Counted from the first letter of the stretch, positions 51,901 through 62,762 are shown. The stretch: 64,000 nt of DNA from Incurvaria masculella (GCA_946894095.1 OX335653.1:9057001-9121000), one strand, 5' to 3'. The notes: a model not told the origin generated them from the sequence alone. Numbers and translations: made by a program.

Positions 51901-52633
51901 GCAGTTCGTCTCTAACGAGTTTCAGGCACTTTTAAAAAGGTATAATATCCCTAAATTTTTCAAAAATTGTGTCTATTTCCCACAAAACAATCCAGTGGAA
52001 AGACACAATCGTACCATTGAATTAGCCATTGCTTCTTATGTTGAGACAGACCATAGAAACTGGACTAAAAATTTACCTAAGATTCAGGCAGCTTTAAATA
52101 GCCATGTCAGCTTAGCCCATGGGTTTTCACCCAATTTTGTAATGACAGGTAGAGAACTCATCTTCGATGGTCGATTCCATAAATTTGCAGATTTCACTAA
52201 ATTAGAGGAGTTAATTATCGATGGTCGCGACGAATGGACCACTAGCTTAAAATCATTGGCAAGCGTTTTTCATCAAATCCAAGCGAACCTGACTCAAGCA
52301 TATCAAGCTAATGCCAAACGCTACAACCTTCGTCGTTCAGTGATACATTTCAATGTAGGTGACATAGTCTGGCGTCGATCCCATGTTCAATCGGACGCCG
52401 CTAAATTCTTTTCAAATAAATTAGCCCCTCGTTTTATTAAATCTGTGGTCCTTGAGAAAAAATCTGAAAATACATACATTTTGGGCAACATGGATGGTTC
52501 CAAGGCAGGCCTAATACATGTGAGTGACATTATTAAATACAAAAAAAAAAAAAAATTAATTAAAACTTTTGTTGAACTGGTTTGCATTTCTTTGATATAT
52601 TTGGTCATAAATTTAAACAATAACTTTAAGTAA
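48968..52633 (+). CDS. pol: Pol, copy A (protease-RT-RNase H-integrase)
   Basis: Open for about 1221 codons in the -1 frame from the frameshift site; the first GTG is at 49055. Aspartic protease LLDSGA has its catalytic Asp at 49133. Reverse transcriptase has VPFGLSNAPQ and YLDD at 50468-50479. RNase H has HCDAS (Asp 50927), STTERELL and TDHESLKWL. Integrase has an HHCC-like zinc region near 51500-51625 and catalytic D (51710), D (51890) and E (51998). The C-terminal VGDIVWRR/HVSDIIKY region has no chromodomain. The frame then runs through a 14-A tract into a ~30-residue hydrophobic tail not found in copy B. No inactivating break is seen, so enzymatic competence is plausible. Confidence 0.88.
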   Translation, partial: RVNAPATYTSSEEWHDWLKFVHDFPKVSPVLSNQHGDRRPYVHFKLNNKDFTALLDSGAEINVFGNNSHLEILKMGYTLDESKICSASTADGTKQFSPGSIHCNIVVDSIEIPLTFEVIPEIKSDCILGTEFWEKSGLSKKISGCINKNITFSIPSEIQISSLNIDGAIKKIKDIISSLDIIKSKISSFNSPRSSKHYKLLDESLTKLLLALDDIPSNNNPDIKSARKIAVASVQESIDVLERKAYRPNPPPPTLSTYVPLASVGETKPSSGALNATHRAQSAQHPHSVSNAQQLHSISNSSNCKLSPDEQLILNKTIEKFESISFEKCGLGRTHLLEYEIDTEGPPIKQRFYRMSPYKQKLVDQLIDEMIDLDVLEPSSSPWASPVLVVPKKDNSFRLCMDSRKLNAVTKKCSYPLPRIDNILDNLKDAKYISSIDLSKAFLQLPLAESAKEKTAIISQGRGLLQFKVVPFGLSNAPQNLQRLVDALLPGAEFDDHVFGYLDDLIIISNNFADHISYLDKVYERLHFANLTVNLKKCEFLKSELKYLGYVINEFGLKTDPAKVEAVKNFPTPKCVKDVRSFLGLASYYRRFIKDFSTIAAPLSKLTSSISEKYSKFNWTPEAEAAFVKLKSALTSAPVLCVPNFEAPFFLHCDASLVGIGSAVVQKDANFQEHPVAYYSRTLTKQEQGFSTTERELLSIVEATTHFRHYLEGTHFTIVTDHESLKWLYKLENPTGRLARWSTRLSQFSFDIVHKKGKLHVVPDALSRIKIESVNSSNPNVPITDEWFLKIKNSIQKSPASYPNFRLEDDKLFRFCKPKFNLLNSFSWKEVIPADHIKQLVTATHESPLSAHLGLFKCFKKLQLNYYWPNMFPSIKSILSSCEVCLAFKANNQLPHGKMLFQKKVYAPMQTLSCDLIGPLPRSYSGHAYLLTVVDIFSKFVWLCPLRKANSKSIIKFIENEIFLVYGVPYCMISDNGVQFVSNEFQALLKRYNIPKFFKNCVYFPQNNPVERHNRTIELAIASYVETDHRNWTKNLPKIQAALNSHVSLAHGFSPNFVMTGRELIFDGRFHKFADFTKLEELIIDGRDEWTTSLKSLASVFHQIQANLTQAYQANAKRYNLRRSVIHFNVGDIVWRRSHVQSDAAKFFSNKLAPRFIKSVVLEKKSENTYILGNMDGSKAGLIHVSDIIKYKKKKKLIKTFVELVCISLIYLVINLNNNFK

Positions 52634-52800
52634 CAATAAGTTACAAAATTTTTAAATGGTTAAATTCTCTATTAAATTGTATCTTGTGTCACACGCCCTA
52701 AAAAGGAGCCAGGTGTCAAGGGATACATGAAAGACGGTAATTCTTGGAGAAGTTTTTTTAGTAAAACAAGCTATACTCCAATAGTTAGGTTAGGGTCAGT

Positions 52801-53425
52801 CGTGCGCGGTTGTTTTTTTGGAATATTTTTCGAACGCACGTTAATATCTAAAGCCTTATTGAAAAAATATCCCGTGAACGGTATTGGCAAGGGAATTCAC
52901 GTTAATAAATAAAAAGCCATATCCTTGCTCACGGACGGTTACGTGGGAATCCGTGTTATAAATCTAAGCCTTATCCCGCATCTAGGTGTTCAGTCACAAA
53001 TCATGCCGACACAGTACTTAGGTTAGATTCGTTTTGGTATGTTTATTTAAGTTTTAGTATATGTCTTGTTCTTGGAAAATGTTGTCTTTGAAAAAAATAT
53101 ATATATTTTGTCTTTTAAAAAATGTGCTTGTGTCACAATGTACTATTGGGTACACGTGTGTCCTGGGCGATATGGAACGCGGTCGAGTTAACGTTCTTTG
53201 TTATAAATTGAAGCCTTATCGACTCACCGGTGCGCGGTTTTTTATGGTATTTTTGAAACGCACGTTAAACGCCCAAGCCTTATTCAAAATATCCCGCAGG
53301 ACGGTTTGTTGAGAATCCTGCGTAGCAAAAATAAAGCCTTATCTCTCAAACTTATGTGTACGGTCACTCTTGTGTCGTCACAGCTGGAGGCGGTTGTAGA
53401 ACCTCCATATAAATATAAGCCTTAT
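52801..53425 (+). ncRNA. array of seven covarying hairpins with AAGCCTTAT tags, copy A
   Basis: Stem pairs: 52801-06/52835-40, 52873-78/52896-901, 52930-35/52950-55, 53175-79/53192-96, 53230-34/53259-63, 53295-301/53316-22 and 53385-90/53402-07. Stem sequences differ (CGTGCG, CGTGAA, CACGGA, GAACG, GTGCG, CGCAGGA, TGGAGG), yet each 3' side is its exact complement. Every loop begins CGGT and six of seven contain GAA at or next to the closing end. Each hairpin is followed within about 20 nt by AAGCCTTAT (52851, 52966, 53211, 53275, 53334, 53417; variant AAGCCATAT at 52914). Complementarity kept while sequence changes is evidence for selected structure, probably RNA. Function unknown; packaging, export or stability signals of the genomic RNA are possibilities. 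Confidence 0.65.
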
Positions 53426-54741
53426 CTACACTCCACATTGTTCGAATCCGTTAAAATCAGTTCGACAAATTCTTAGTTAGGTTAGGGTCTTTCACAGACG
53501 TCCGCGAAGCAAACCAGCCTCGCGTTCGTCGGGTTTTTTTCTTCTCTCTCTTTCTTTTACCTCCACCTCACTTAACCTCACCCCTCACCCTATTCCCTAG
53601 CAAGCTTGCGCCCTCCCACCCTAACACCAACCGCCTCACCCCACCTAGTATGATAGATAATTTAAAAGAAAGGATACGACAGGATAAGTGAATGATGATG
53701 TAAGCAAGTGGTTCCTACCCTTTTCCTCATATCTGTCCTCTGTCACTAGCAAGTGGTCTCAACCGAGTCACTTACGTAGACAAGGCATACAGCGCATTCA
53801 CCGCGCTTTATTTTATGTTAGTTCTTTTGGTTATTCTCTATTATTTTTTTTCTTTTCTTTTTTTCTTTTAACAGCTATAGTGTACTGTAACGGGCAATAC
53901 GTCGCGTCAGACACGTTCAGCTGAAAACACATAATGGTGTATTTCGTGATAGATGCCGCCTCCCATGAGGGGGGCAAAATTCTATAGAATCTCTAGGTGC
54001 AGGCCATACCCCATTTAACGCTTCTCGACAGGCGGTGCACGAGGCACCTACCTAGGGCCAAGATGAGACACGAGACAGTTCGCGTGTCTTGATCTGAAGG
54101 GGTTTTATGAGTTCTCACTCTGAGGCTCACCAATTACAACCAGTTTTTTTTATGTTAAGTCGGCATAATAAGACTGGTTGGGTTGCATTATTTAGTTTTA
54201 AGTTCCAAACAACCATACCCTCCCAACACATGTTCTCTGTACATACCTGTATATAAAAATACTTATAAGTCGTATTTAGATAAAATTTACTCTAGGTAAG
54301 AACAAGGATATGACATTTATAAAGCGTCCCTTATAAAAAGGCACTTATTATTTTGGATTTTGAGCGTCTACGGGTTAAATGTTATGACGTTTCCCATAGG
54401 ATTCTATTCGGTTAATGTAAACCATTTTGAAGACTGCTGAGTCTTATTTGCCAAATCATTTCATGTGTCTCAAAACGCGTTCGTGAGTGTTGGTAAAACT
54501 TTCGTATTAATTGTACAATTGTAAATATTGCTAATTTTAGTTTAAACTTAAATTAATTTATAGGCGCACAATAGCGACCAATAAGAGTAGGAACTCTAAA
54601 TAAATATGGCATAGTGAGCCACTGAACATATAAACTCTCGGAAAGACAAAATTAAACACGGATTTTGAGAAAATTCTAATTGTATTAAGATATAAACATG
54701 CTAATTATATAAATACAATTAAAATACTTAAGCGTAGGTAC

Positions 54742-54779
<38 letters not shown>
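54742..54779 (+). repeat. (TTAG)n microsatellite
   Basis: Nine and a half TTAG units near the end of the copy A 3' region. Confidence 0.9.
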
Positions 54780-55423
54780 CGCGTTCAGAGTGACACATCT
54801 TAAGTAGGATGTCGCTAGACACAATTATAGTATTTAGAAAGTATACGGAATGTTAGAAATATAATGTCCGGAACACACAGTGGTTCCTACTATCGCTTTA
54901 ATAATGCTGGTGGACACAACTTCGCTTAATAATGTTTTCTCATACTTGTCTTATACTTTTTATTAATAATGAAAGTCAACTTAAAGGATATAAGTCATTG
55001 GGCTGTGGCTTCCATAGGATTGTAAATATGTGTTAGCTTGTACATGTGTGTAAATATTTTACTGATTGATAAAAATGTTACTTATATGTTAATGTCATAA
55101 CACTGTGTTCGATATTAATTCTATTTCTGTTGTCATTTAGATGTTTTAGCATTCCATTGGGCTTGGCTTATAGTATTGTAAACCTGTTGAATGTCTAGAA
55201 ATTTAAAACAGTTTTGCCAATCGATATCACATTGATGTAAAGATTATCATTAGTAACATTTTGGTTAGCTTCAGTATTAATTATTACTTTTGCACTGTCA
55301 ATTATAGTTCAGCAATTAATGTTATAGTCACTGTGACATTCTGGTCACTTTGTTAAATGTCTAGGGTACTTAAATTCTTTTTTTTTTTGCTTGTTTTTTT
55401 TTGTTTTTTAAGTAACCGGGTAT

Positions 55424-56808
55424 TGTAGCGTCCGCCGCGCCGCCTTATGACGTAACGATACCAGGGGCGAGATTATCTTTTTGCATTGAGTGCGAGACAA
55501 GGACGCAACGGCATCGCTCCCAGCAAGGTGCGAGCGAGATGCTGCACCGGATCTCGGCACTGGTGCACAAACAGCGCCGTTTGAGTTAAATTCGTTAGAC
55601 ACAAGACAAGGACGCAACAGCAGCGCTCCCAGCAAGGTGCAAGCGAGATGCTGCACCGGATCTCGCCACTGGGGCCTTAGCGACGCCGATTGGGAATGTC
55701 GAAACACGCGGCAATCCTCCGCCGCGCCGCCCGCGGGACACGGGCAGAAGCGGGCAGCACCTTGAGACGCACGGTCGCGCCACGTGCTCCGACGAGTGCG
55801 GGTCCCGAGGCCGCGGAGTCAGGCGACATGAACAAAATGTGAAAACTTTCGCTCCCAAAAGTTGGTTGAGCTGTCCGCGTACCACCCTTCGCGAATATCG
55901 GTGCGCCCGCCGTGCCGCCGTGTTCCGTATCCGTGTGAGCAGCCGGGCGTGATCTACTTCGAGGCCACACCCACGCCTTCCGATGTCTTCAGCCCGTGGA
56001 CCAGCAGCCACAGCCTCCGCCGTGCCCTGTCACAGTCGCCGGTCCGACATCTTCAACACGTAGACCCACCACCACAGCGTCGCCGTACGCCCGCTGGATC
56101 CCCGCACGGTACCTATACTCTAACGCCAGCCCCCCCTGTAGAAATCTACGATGAAACCGCAAAGAGCGTCTATCAGGACCACCCATTGAAGCAGAACACC
56201 GCCCATTCGACTACGCACGACCTCGGACCCACCCCGAGCTCCCGGCATGGAACCCCGGCCATTTGGATATTAGGTTAGGCTAAGGCCGTGTTAGAACACC
56301 GCCTTGATTGTTAATTATTTATAGTCTTCTTTGTGCTTCTAAATATAGGCTATTTTAGGTAGATGGTTAGATCGCCACAGCCCAATTTTCTTAATTTGTA
56401 GGTGTCTTAAATAGGACAATGCCAGGGTGTATTTTTGATTGTCTGTTTGTGTTTTGTGCCTCAAATGGTCTATAATTTATTACATCTTTTCTTGTACCTA
56501 CTGTAGTCTGTTAATTCGCTATTCATCGATTCCCTACAAATTCACCCATTCCCAACCTGTGAACAGCCTCCCCCACACGCTGCAGAGCTGCCACCAAGTA
56601 CATTCATGAGATCCCTCCTCTACACATCACACTTTATACACCGGCGTAACCACCTGGATATCTTGTAGCCTAATTAAATTACAACGAACCACCGGAAGAT
56701 CCCTGGGCCCTTGAAACCCTATGTATGTCTGTCGGTCTGTCCGTGGCAACCACTCCTACTTACTCATTTCTTCTAATGCATCACACCCTTTAAATTAACA
56801 AGGCTACA
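55424..56808 (+). repeat. LTR of copy B (1385 bp)
   Basis: Same length and ends (TGTAGC...GCTACA) as 45461-46845, with about five substitutions by eye. Its 5' neighbour is a T-rich tract and AAGTAACCGGGTAT. Confidence 0.85.
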
Positions 56809-56810
56809 AT

Positions 56811-56825
56811 TGGCACCCGAACTGG
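56811..56825 (+). promoter_or_regulatory. primer binding site, copy B
   Basis: Same TGGCACCCGAACTGG, two nt after the LTR end. Confidence 0.75.
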
Positions 56826-57597
56826 TTTATTTTAATTTCCTATTTGTATATATTAATTAAATTTATTTTATTATGGTACGCCTCACTTGTTTTATACACT
56901 ACAAATTAACTCTCCATTTCAGCCCTGACGGTAAGCAAATAGCGAATTAACAAAACTGAATATTAAATGTGTCAATAACGAGTTGTGTCCACCAACGTAA
57001 TAGGTATATAGGTACTTACGCACGTTATTTCATTTTAGAATATCGAGTCTTGCAATAGCGCACGAAAGCGGTAACTCTCGCTCTTATAGGTGTGCACTGT
57101 TTCCTTAGGTTTTTAGGTCATCATATGTTGGAAGCCGAGAGCAGAGCATATTCTTTGTCCTTCCCTCATTTCTTATAAATATAGCTTATAGCACGTTGCG
57201 CGTGGAGAGCACGCGAGCACGTGAGTACGCGACCAGCCAGTCCCTCGATCCGGAACTTCTTGGGTTAGTATGAAACAACGAAATATAAAAAACTGAAATG
57301 TGCTGTTTTATTTAAGTGTATAATTTTATGTGTTCTTGATGCTCATGTATTGTGTGTGTAAATAACGTGTGTAAATTTTTTTTTCTTCTCGCTTTAATCT
57401 CTTGCGTTGACCACGTAGGTTATATTTGAAAGTCAGGTTAACTACGTGTCTATTGTTAATCACTCATTAAAACAAACCTTAATCTGTAGTTATCAGGCTT
57501 TCGTCTCGTTCGATCTAGTCGCGTCTCGAGTTAACGGAAATTTACGTAAATTTTTTTTTTAACTCATTTTTAAGTAATTTATTATAGGTACCACAAA

Positions 57598-58941
57598 ATG
57601 GAAAGCCAGGACCATTCTGTGTTCATTGACATGCCAGAGGACCAATTAATGATGTATGACAATCAATCCATAAATTCACAGTCGGAGGTTAATGTTGTAA
57701 CACGTAGTGGTGGTGATTATGGACCCAGTTTTTTTTCCTTGGATAACGAATCCAACCAGTCATCTTCAAGTACCGTGGTAAAACCAGAAGGTCTCCACGA
57801 AAATTGTGTGTTCAATAAACATTACTACAACTTATCGTCCTGGAATCTAAAATATAGTGGTGAAACAGATGTACGTGAATTCATTGCCCGTGTCGAAGAG
57901 CTTACTTATGCGCGGAAATCTAACTATGACATCGTACTGAGATGTTTCATTGATTTGTTGTCGGGCACTGCTTTGAAATGGTTCCGTACCGTGAGGGATG
58001 GAGTTACGAATTGGGACCAGCTTAAGAAAGCCTTGTTAGAGGAGTACGATAATATCGACTACGTTTTCGACACGGAATCCCGTATTCGCTCGTTAAAACA
58101 AAAACCTAACCAGAAGTTGTCAGATTTTGTAACAGATGTGAATGATTTGGCAAATAAAATCAAGGGTCAAATTTCCGATATCATGCTTTTCGAAATAATA
58201 AAACGAAATATGTTACCTAAGTACAATCAATGTCTGATTTACGGTACGATTAAAAATACTTGCGACCTTCTGGCGTATGGTAAGAAAATTGAACGTTTTA
58301 ATAATGAGGCCCCCTTCAGTAATATCAAATCAGAGGTGTCCAAAGTTAACAGTTATATTCCTAAAGCCGAGACAGTGTCGACTTCAAACACAAACGCTTG
58401 TCTCAAATGTAAAAATACGGGCCATTCTTTTAAAAACTGCCCGAATATTTTAATACCTATCTGCTTTGACTGCGGCAAGCTAAATGTCACGTCCAAAAAT
58501 TGTCCCACATGTGCCGCGAAAGATAATCAAAATTCGAGGTCTACGCCTCAGCCCCACTCTCGGTTCACATCTCGTGCTGAAGTGTCACACCCACGCAGCG
58601 GACAACAATACCCGCCGTGGTTTAACAATAATGCAGGCCAATTTAGTGTTAGGCAACAGAATCCTCCAACTTATATTAACAACGCCAACAATAATAATTT
58701 TAATGGCGGTCAACATCCTCGTTTTAGGCCAGTCTATTCAGGCCAATACAATAACTCTTACCGTCCTAGGGGTCAACAATACCGACCTTATTATCCGAAC
58801 GCGAGTCACCCCCCGGCGACTCACTTTCACTCATCGAACTACGCCGATAGCGCACGCGAGCTGCCGCATAACAATATTCGAGCGATCGAGGCCCCCCCAT
58901 CCCCCCCTCAATCTTCCGCTTCTCATACAAAAAACGGGTAA
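57598..58941 (+). CDS. gag: Gag, copy B
   Basis: 447 aa, intact, differing from copy A at two positions: Met for Thr in the QISDI(M/T)LFE segment, and Thr for Ala just before the first zinc knuckle. It shares the LSGTALKWFR gag motif, one complete CCHC knuckle and the second knuckle lacking His. That the same odd second knuckle occurs in both copies shows it predates their split. Ends with the same slippery heptamer and stop. Confidence 0.85.
   Translation: MESQDHSVFIDMPEDQLMMYDNQSINSQSEVNVVTRSGGDYGPSFFSLDNESNQSSSSTVVKPEGLHENCVFNKHYYNLSSWNLKYSGETDVREFIARVEELTYARKSNYDIVLRCFIDLLSGTALKWFRTVRDGVTNWDQLKKALLEEYDNIDYVFDTESRIRSLKQKPNQKLSDFVTDVNDLANKIKGQISDIMLFEIIKRNMLPKYNQCLIYGTIKNTCDLLAYGKKIERFNNEAPFSNIKSEVSKVNSYIPKAETVSTSNTNACLKCKNTGHSFKNCPNILIPICFDCGKLNVTSKNCPTCAAKDNQNSRSTPQPHSRFTSRAEVSHPRSGQQYPPWFNNNAGQFSVRQQNPPTYINNANNNNFNGGQHPRFRPVYSGQYNNSYRPRGQQYRPYYPNASHPPATHFHSSNYADSARELPHNNIRAIEAPPSPPQSSASHTKNG
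58929..58935 (+). promoter_or_regulatory. -1 ribosomal frameshift site, copy B
   Basis: Same A AAA AAC heptamer in gag phase, followed by GGG TAA, with pol in the -1 frame. Confidence 0.8.
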
Positions 58942-61900
58942 ACGCACCGGCGACTTATACCTCCTCGGAAGAATGGCATGACTGGTTAAAATTTGTTCAT
59001 GACTTTCCGAAAGTTAGCCCGGTGCTATCAAACCAACATGGCGATAGGAGGCCTTACGTTCATTTCAAGTTAAATAATAAGGATTTTACAGCTCTATTAG
59101 ATAGTGGAGCCGAGATAAATGTGTTTGGTAATAATTCACATCTTGAAATACTGAATATGGGATATACTTTAGACGAGTCCAAAATTTGTTCCGCCTCTAC
59201 GGCAGACGGGACTAAACAATTTAGTCCAGGCTCAATCCATTGCAATATCGTGGTCGACGGCATTGAAATTCCACTTACTTTTGAAGTTATTCCAGAAATT
59301 AAATCTGATTGCATTTTAGGCACAGAATTTTGGGAAAAGTCCGGTCTATCAAAAAAAATTTCCGGCTATATAAATAAAAAAATCACTTTCTCCATTCCGT
59401 CAGAATTTCAGATTTCTTCATTAAACATTGATGGGGCCATTAAAAAAATTAAAGATATTATTTCCAGCTTAGATATCATTAAAAGTAAAATTTCTAGCTT
59501 TAACAGCCCCCGTTCGAGCAAACATTATAAGTTGTTGGATGAATCACTTACTAAGTTATTGTTAGCTTTGGACGACATTCCGTCTAATAATAACCCGGAC
59601 ATTAAGTCGGCCCGCAAAATAGCCGTCGCTTCTGTGCAAGAGTCAATAGATGTCTTAGAACGCAAAGCGTATCGGCCGAATTCTCCCCCGCCCACCCTCC
59701 CTACGTACGTGCCGCTCGCGTCGGTCGGTGAAACCAAGCCTTCTTCCGGAGCGCTCAATGCCACACATCGCGCTCAGAGCGCACAGCCCCCGCATTCTGT
59801 TTCTAACGCGCAACAGCTGCATTCTATTTCTAACTCGAGTAATTGTAAACTTTCTCCAGATGAACAATTAATATTAAATAAAACGATAGAAAAGTTTGAG
59901 TCCATATCTTTTGAAAAATGTGGCCTAGGTCGAACGCATCTTCTTGAATATGAAATTGATACGGAAGGTCCTCCAATCAAACAAAGGTTCTATCGCATGT
60001 CACCCTACAAACAAAAGTTAGTGGACCAATTAATAGATGAAATGATAGACTTGGATGTTCTGGAACCATCATCGTCACCCTGGGCCAGTCCTGTGTTAGT
60101 AGTACCCAAGAAGGACAACTCCTTCCGCCTTTGCATGGACTCTCGTAAACTAAACGCTGTTACAAAAAAATGTAGTTATCCTCTCCCTCGCATAGATAAC
60201 ATTCTTGATAATTTAAAGGACGCAAAATATATTTCTTCCATTGACTTATCTAAGGCATTTCTTCAGCTCCCTCTGGCAGAATCGGCTAAGGAAAAGACAG
60301 CGATTATCTCACAGGGCCGAGGCTTATTACAATTTAAGGTGGTCCCTTTTGGGCTATCTAACGCACCCCAGAATTTACAACGCCTGGTCGATGCGTTACT
60401 ACCAGGTGCAGAATTCGATGACCATGTGTTTGGTTATCTAGACGATCTGATAATAATTTCCAACAATTTTGCAGACCATATTTCCTACCTTGACAAAGTT
60501 TACGAACGTTTACATTTCGCTAACCTAACAGTTAACCTAAAGAAGTGTGAATTTCTAAAATCTGAGCTGAAATATCTTGGTTACATTATAAACGAGCTCG
60601 GCTTAAAGACTGACCCAGCCAAAGTGGAGGCAGTGAAAAACTTTCCAACACCCAAATGTGTCAAAGATGTACGCAGTTTCTTAGGGCTAGCTTCCTATTA
60701 CCGCCGTTTCATCAAAGATTTCTCTACTATTGCGGCGCCCCTGTCCAAACTCACAAGTTCCATCTCTGAAAAATATTCAAAATTTAATTGGACACCTGAG
60801 GCAGAGGCAGCCTTCGTAAAATTAAAATCCGCCCTCACTTCAGCCCCAGTTTTATGTGTTCCTAATTTTGAAGCCCCCTTTTTCCTCCACTGTGATGCAA
60901 GTTTAGTGGGAATTGGTTCAGCAGTTGTACAAAAGGACGCAAATTTTCAGGAACACCCCGTAGCTTACTATTCGAGAACGCTAACAAAACAAGAGCAAGG
61001 TTTTTCTACCACCGAAAGGGAATTACTTAGTATTGTGGAAGCTACCACACATTTTAGACATTACCTAGAAGGAACTCATTTCACGATTGTGACTGACCAT
61101 GAAAGCTTGAAATGGTTATATAAACTCGAGAACCCCACGGGCAGGCTCGCCCGTTGGTCTACTAGGCTCTCGCAATTCTCCTTTGATATCGTCCACAAGA
61201 AAGGCAAACTCCATGTTGTCCCGGACGCGTTGTCACGTATTAAGATCGAAAGTGTAAACTCATCCAACCCAAACGTTCCTATAACTGATGAGTGGTTTTT
61301 GAAAATAAAAAATAGTATACAAAAATCACCCGCTAGTTACCCGAACTTTAGGTTGGAAGACGATAAGCTCTTTCGTTTTTGCAAACCTAAATTCAATCTT
61401 TTAAATTCATTTTCATGGAAAGAAGTTATTCCCGCTGACCATATTAAACAGCTAGTAACTGCTACTCACGAGAGCCCTCTATCGGCACACCTTGGCCCAT
61501 TTAAATGTTTTAAAAAGTTACAACTGAATTATTACTGGCCCAACATGTTCCCTTCAATCAAATCAATCTTAAGTTCGTGTGAAGTTTGTTTGGCATTTAA
61601 AGCTAATAATCAGCTACCCCATGGTAAAATGTTATTTCAGAAGAAGGTCTACGCTCCAATGCAAACACTAAGTTGCGATCTCATTGGTCCTCTGCCGAGG
61701 TCTTATTCAGGACACGCATACTTGCTTACGGTAGTTGACATTTTCTCCAAATTTGTATGGTTATGCCCACTTAGAAAAGCCAATAGTAAGTCAATAATTA
61801 AATTCATTGAAAATGAGATTTTCCTAGTCTATGGCGTGCCATATTGTATGATAAGTGATAATGGCGTGCAGTTCGTCTCTAACGAGTTTCAGGCACTTTT

Positions 61901-62511
61901 AAAAAGGTATAATATCCCTAAATTTTTCAAAAATTGTGTCTATTTCCCACAAAACAATCCAGTGGAAAGACACAATCGTACCATTGAATTAGCCATTGCT
62001 TCTTATGTTGAGACAGACCATAGAAACTGGACTAAAAATTTACCTAAGATTCAGGCAGCTTTAAATAGCCATGTCAGCTTAGCCCACGGGTTTTCACCCA
62101 ATTTTGTAATGACAGGTAGAGAACTCATCTTCGAGATGGTCGATTCCATAAATTTGCAGATTTCACTAAATTAGAGGAGTTAATTATCGATGGTCGCGAC
62201 GAATGGACCACTAGCTTAAAATCATTGGCAAGCGTTTTCATCAAATCCAAGCGAACCTGACTCAAGCATATCAAGCTAATGCCAAACGCTACAACCTTCG
62301 TCGTTCAGTGATACATTTCAATGTAGGTGACATAGTCTGGCGTCGATCCCATGTTCAATCGGACGCCGCTAAATTCTTTTCAAATAAATTAGCCCCTCGT
62401 TTTATTAAATCTGTGGTCCTTGAGAAAAAATCTGAAAATACATACATTTTGGGCAACATGGATGGTTCCAAGGCAGGCCTAATACATGTGAGTGATATTA
62501 TTAAATACTAA
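58935..62511 (+). pseudogene. pol: Pol, copy B, frameshifted in the integrase C-terminus
   Basis: Protease, RT (YLDD), RNase H and the integrase catalytic D, D, E are present and nearly identical to copy A. A 2 nt insertion near 62134-62136 shifts the frame and gives a stop at 62172-62174. A 1 nt loss in a T run near 62235 follows, and the net shift is not restored. The remaining C-terminal frame (62308-62511, FNVGDIVWRR ... HVSDIIKY) continues separately and ends right after KY, so the long tail of copy A is absent. The C-terminal integrase domain is therefore lost from any Pol made here; autonomous integration is doubtful. Confidence 0.85.
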
Positions 62512-62762
62512 AAAAAAATTAATTAAAACTTTTGTTGAACTGGTTTGCATTTCTTTGATATATTTGGTCATAATTTAAACAATAACTTTAAGTAACAATA
62601 AGTTACAAAATTTTTAAATGGTTAAATTCTCTATTAAATTGTATCTTGTGTCACACGCCCTAAAAAGGAGCCAGGTGTCAAGGGATACATGGAAGACGGT
62701 AATTCTTGGAGAAGTTTTTTTAGTAAAACAAGCTATACTCCAATAGTTAGGTTAGGGTCAGT

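Larger units (their letters stand above)
45461..55423 (+). mobile_element. Ty3/Gypsy LTR retrotransposon, copy A (LTR + internal region)
   Basis: Layout: LTR 45461-46845, primer binding site 46848, leader with a possible intron, gag 47631-48974, pol in the -1 frame to 52633, then about 2.8 kb noncoding, up to the next LTR at 55424. Pol order is protease, RT, RNase H, integrase, which is Gypsy/Ty3. The long LTR, Lys-tRNA-like primer site and long 3' region recall the Osvaldo/Ulysses group, but that placement is an inference. No envelope ORF is present. Gag and Pol are intact, so the copy is recent. It sits about 1 kb upstream of Shx, transcribed away from it. Confidence 0.85.
52634..55423 (+). 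other. noncoding 3' region, copy A
   Basis: About 2.8 kb with no env-like ORF, signal peptide or membrane pattern. It contains the hairpin array (52801-53425), a C-rich tract near 53580-53645 partly deleted in copy B, a GAGGGGGGC purine run near 53969, and a (TTAG)n run. The last 60 nt before the next LTR are T-rich, not the usual polypurine tract. Confidence 0.6.

Noticed and set aside
53061..53312. 83-codon ORF as an envelope remnant
   Set aside because: It runs across the hairpin array, has no signal peptide or furin/fusion pattern, and its sequence is explained by the repeats.
54742..54779. Telomere-like repeat
   Set aside because: The unit is TTAG, not the insect telomere TTAGG; an ordinary microsatellite.
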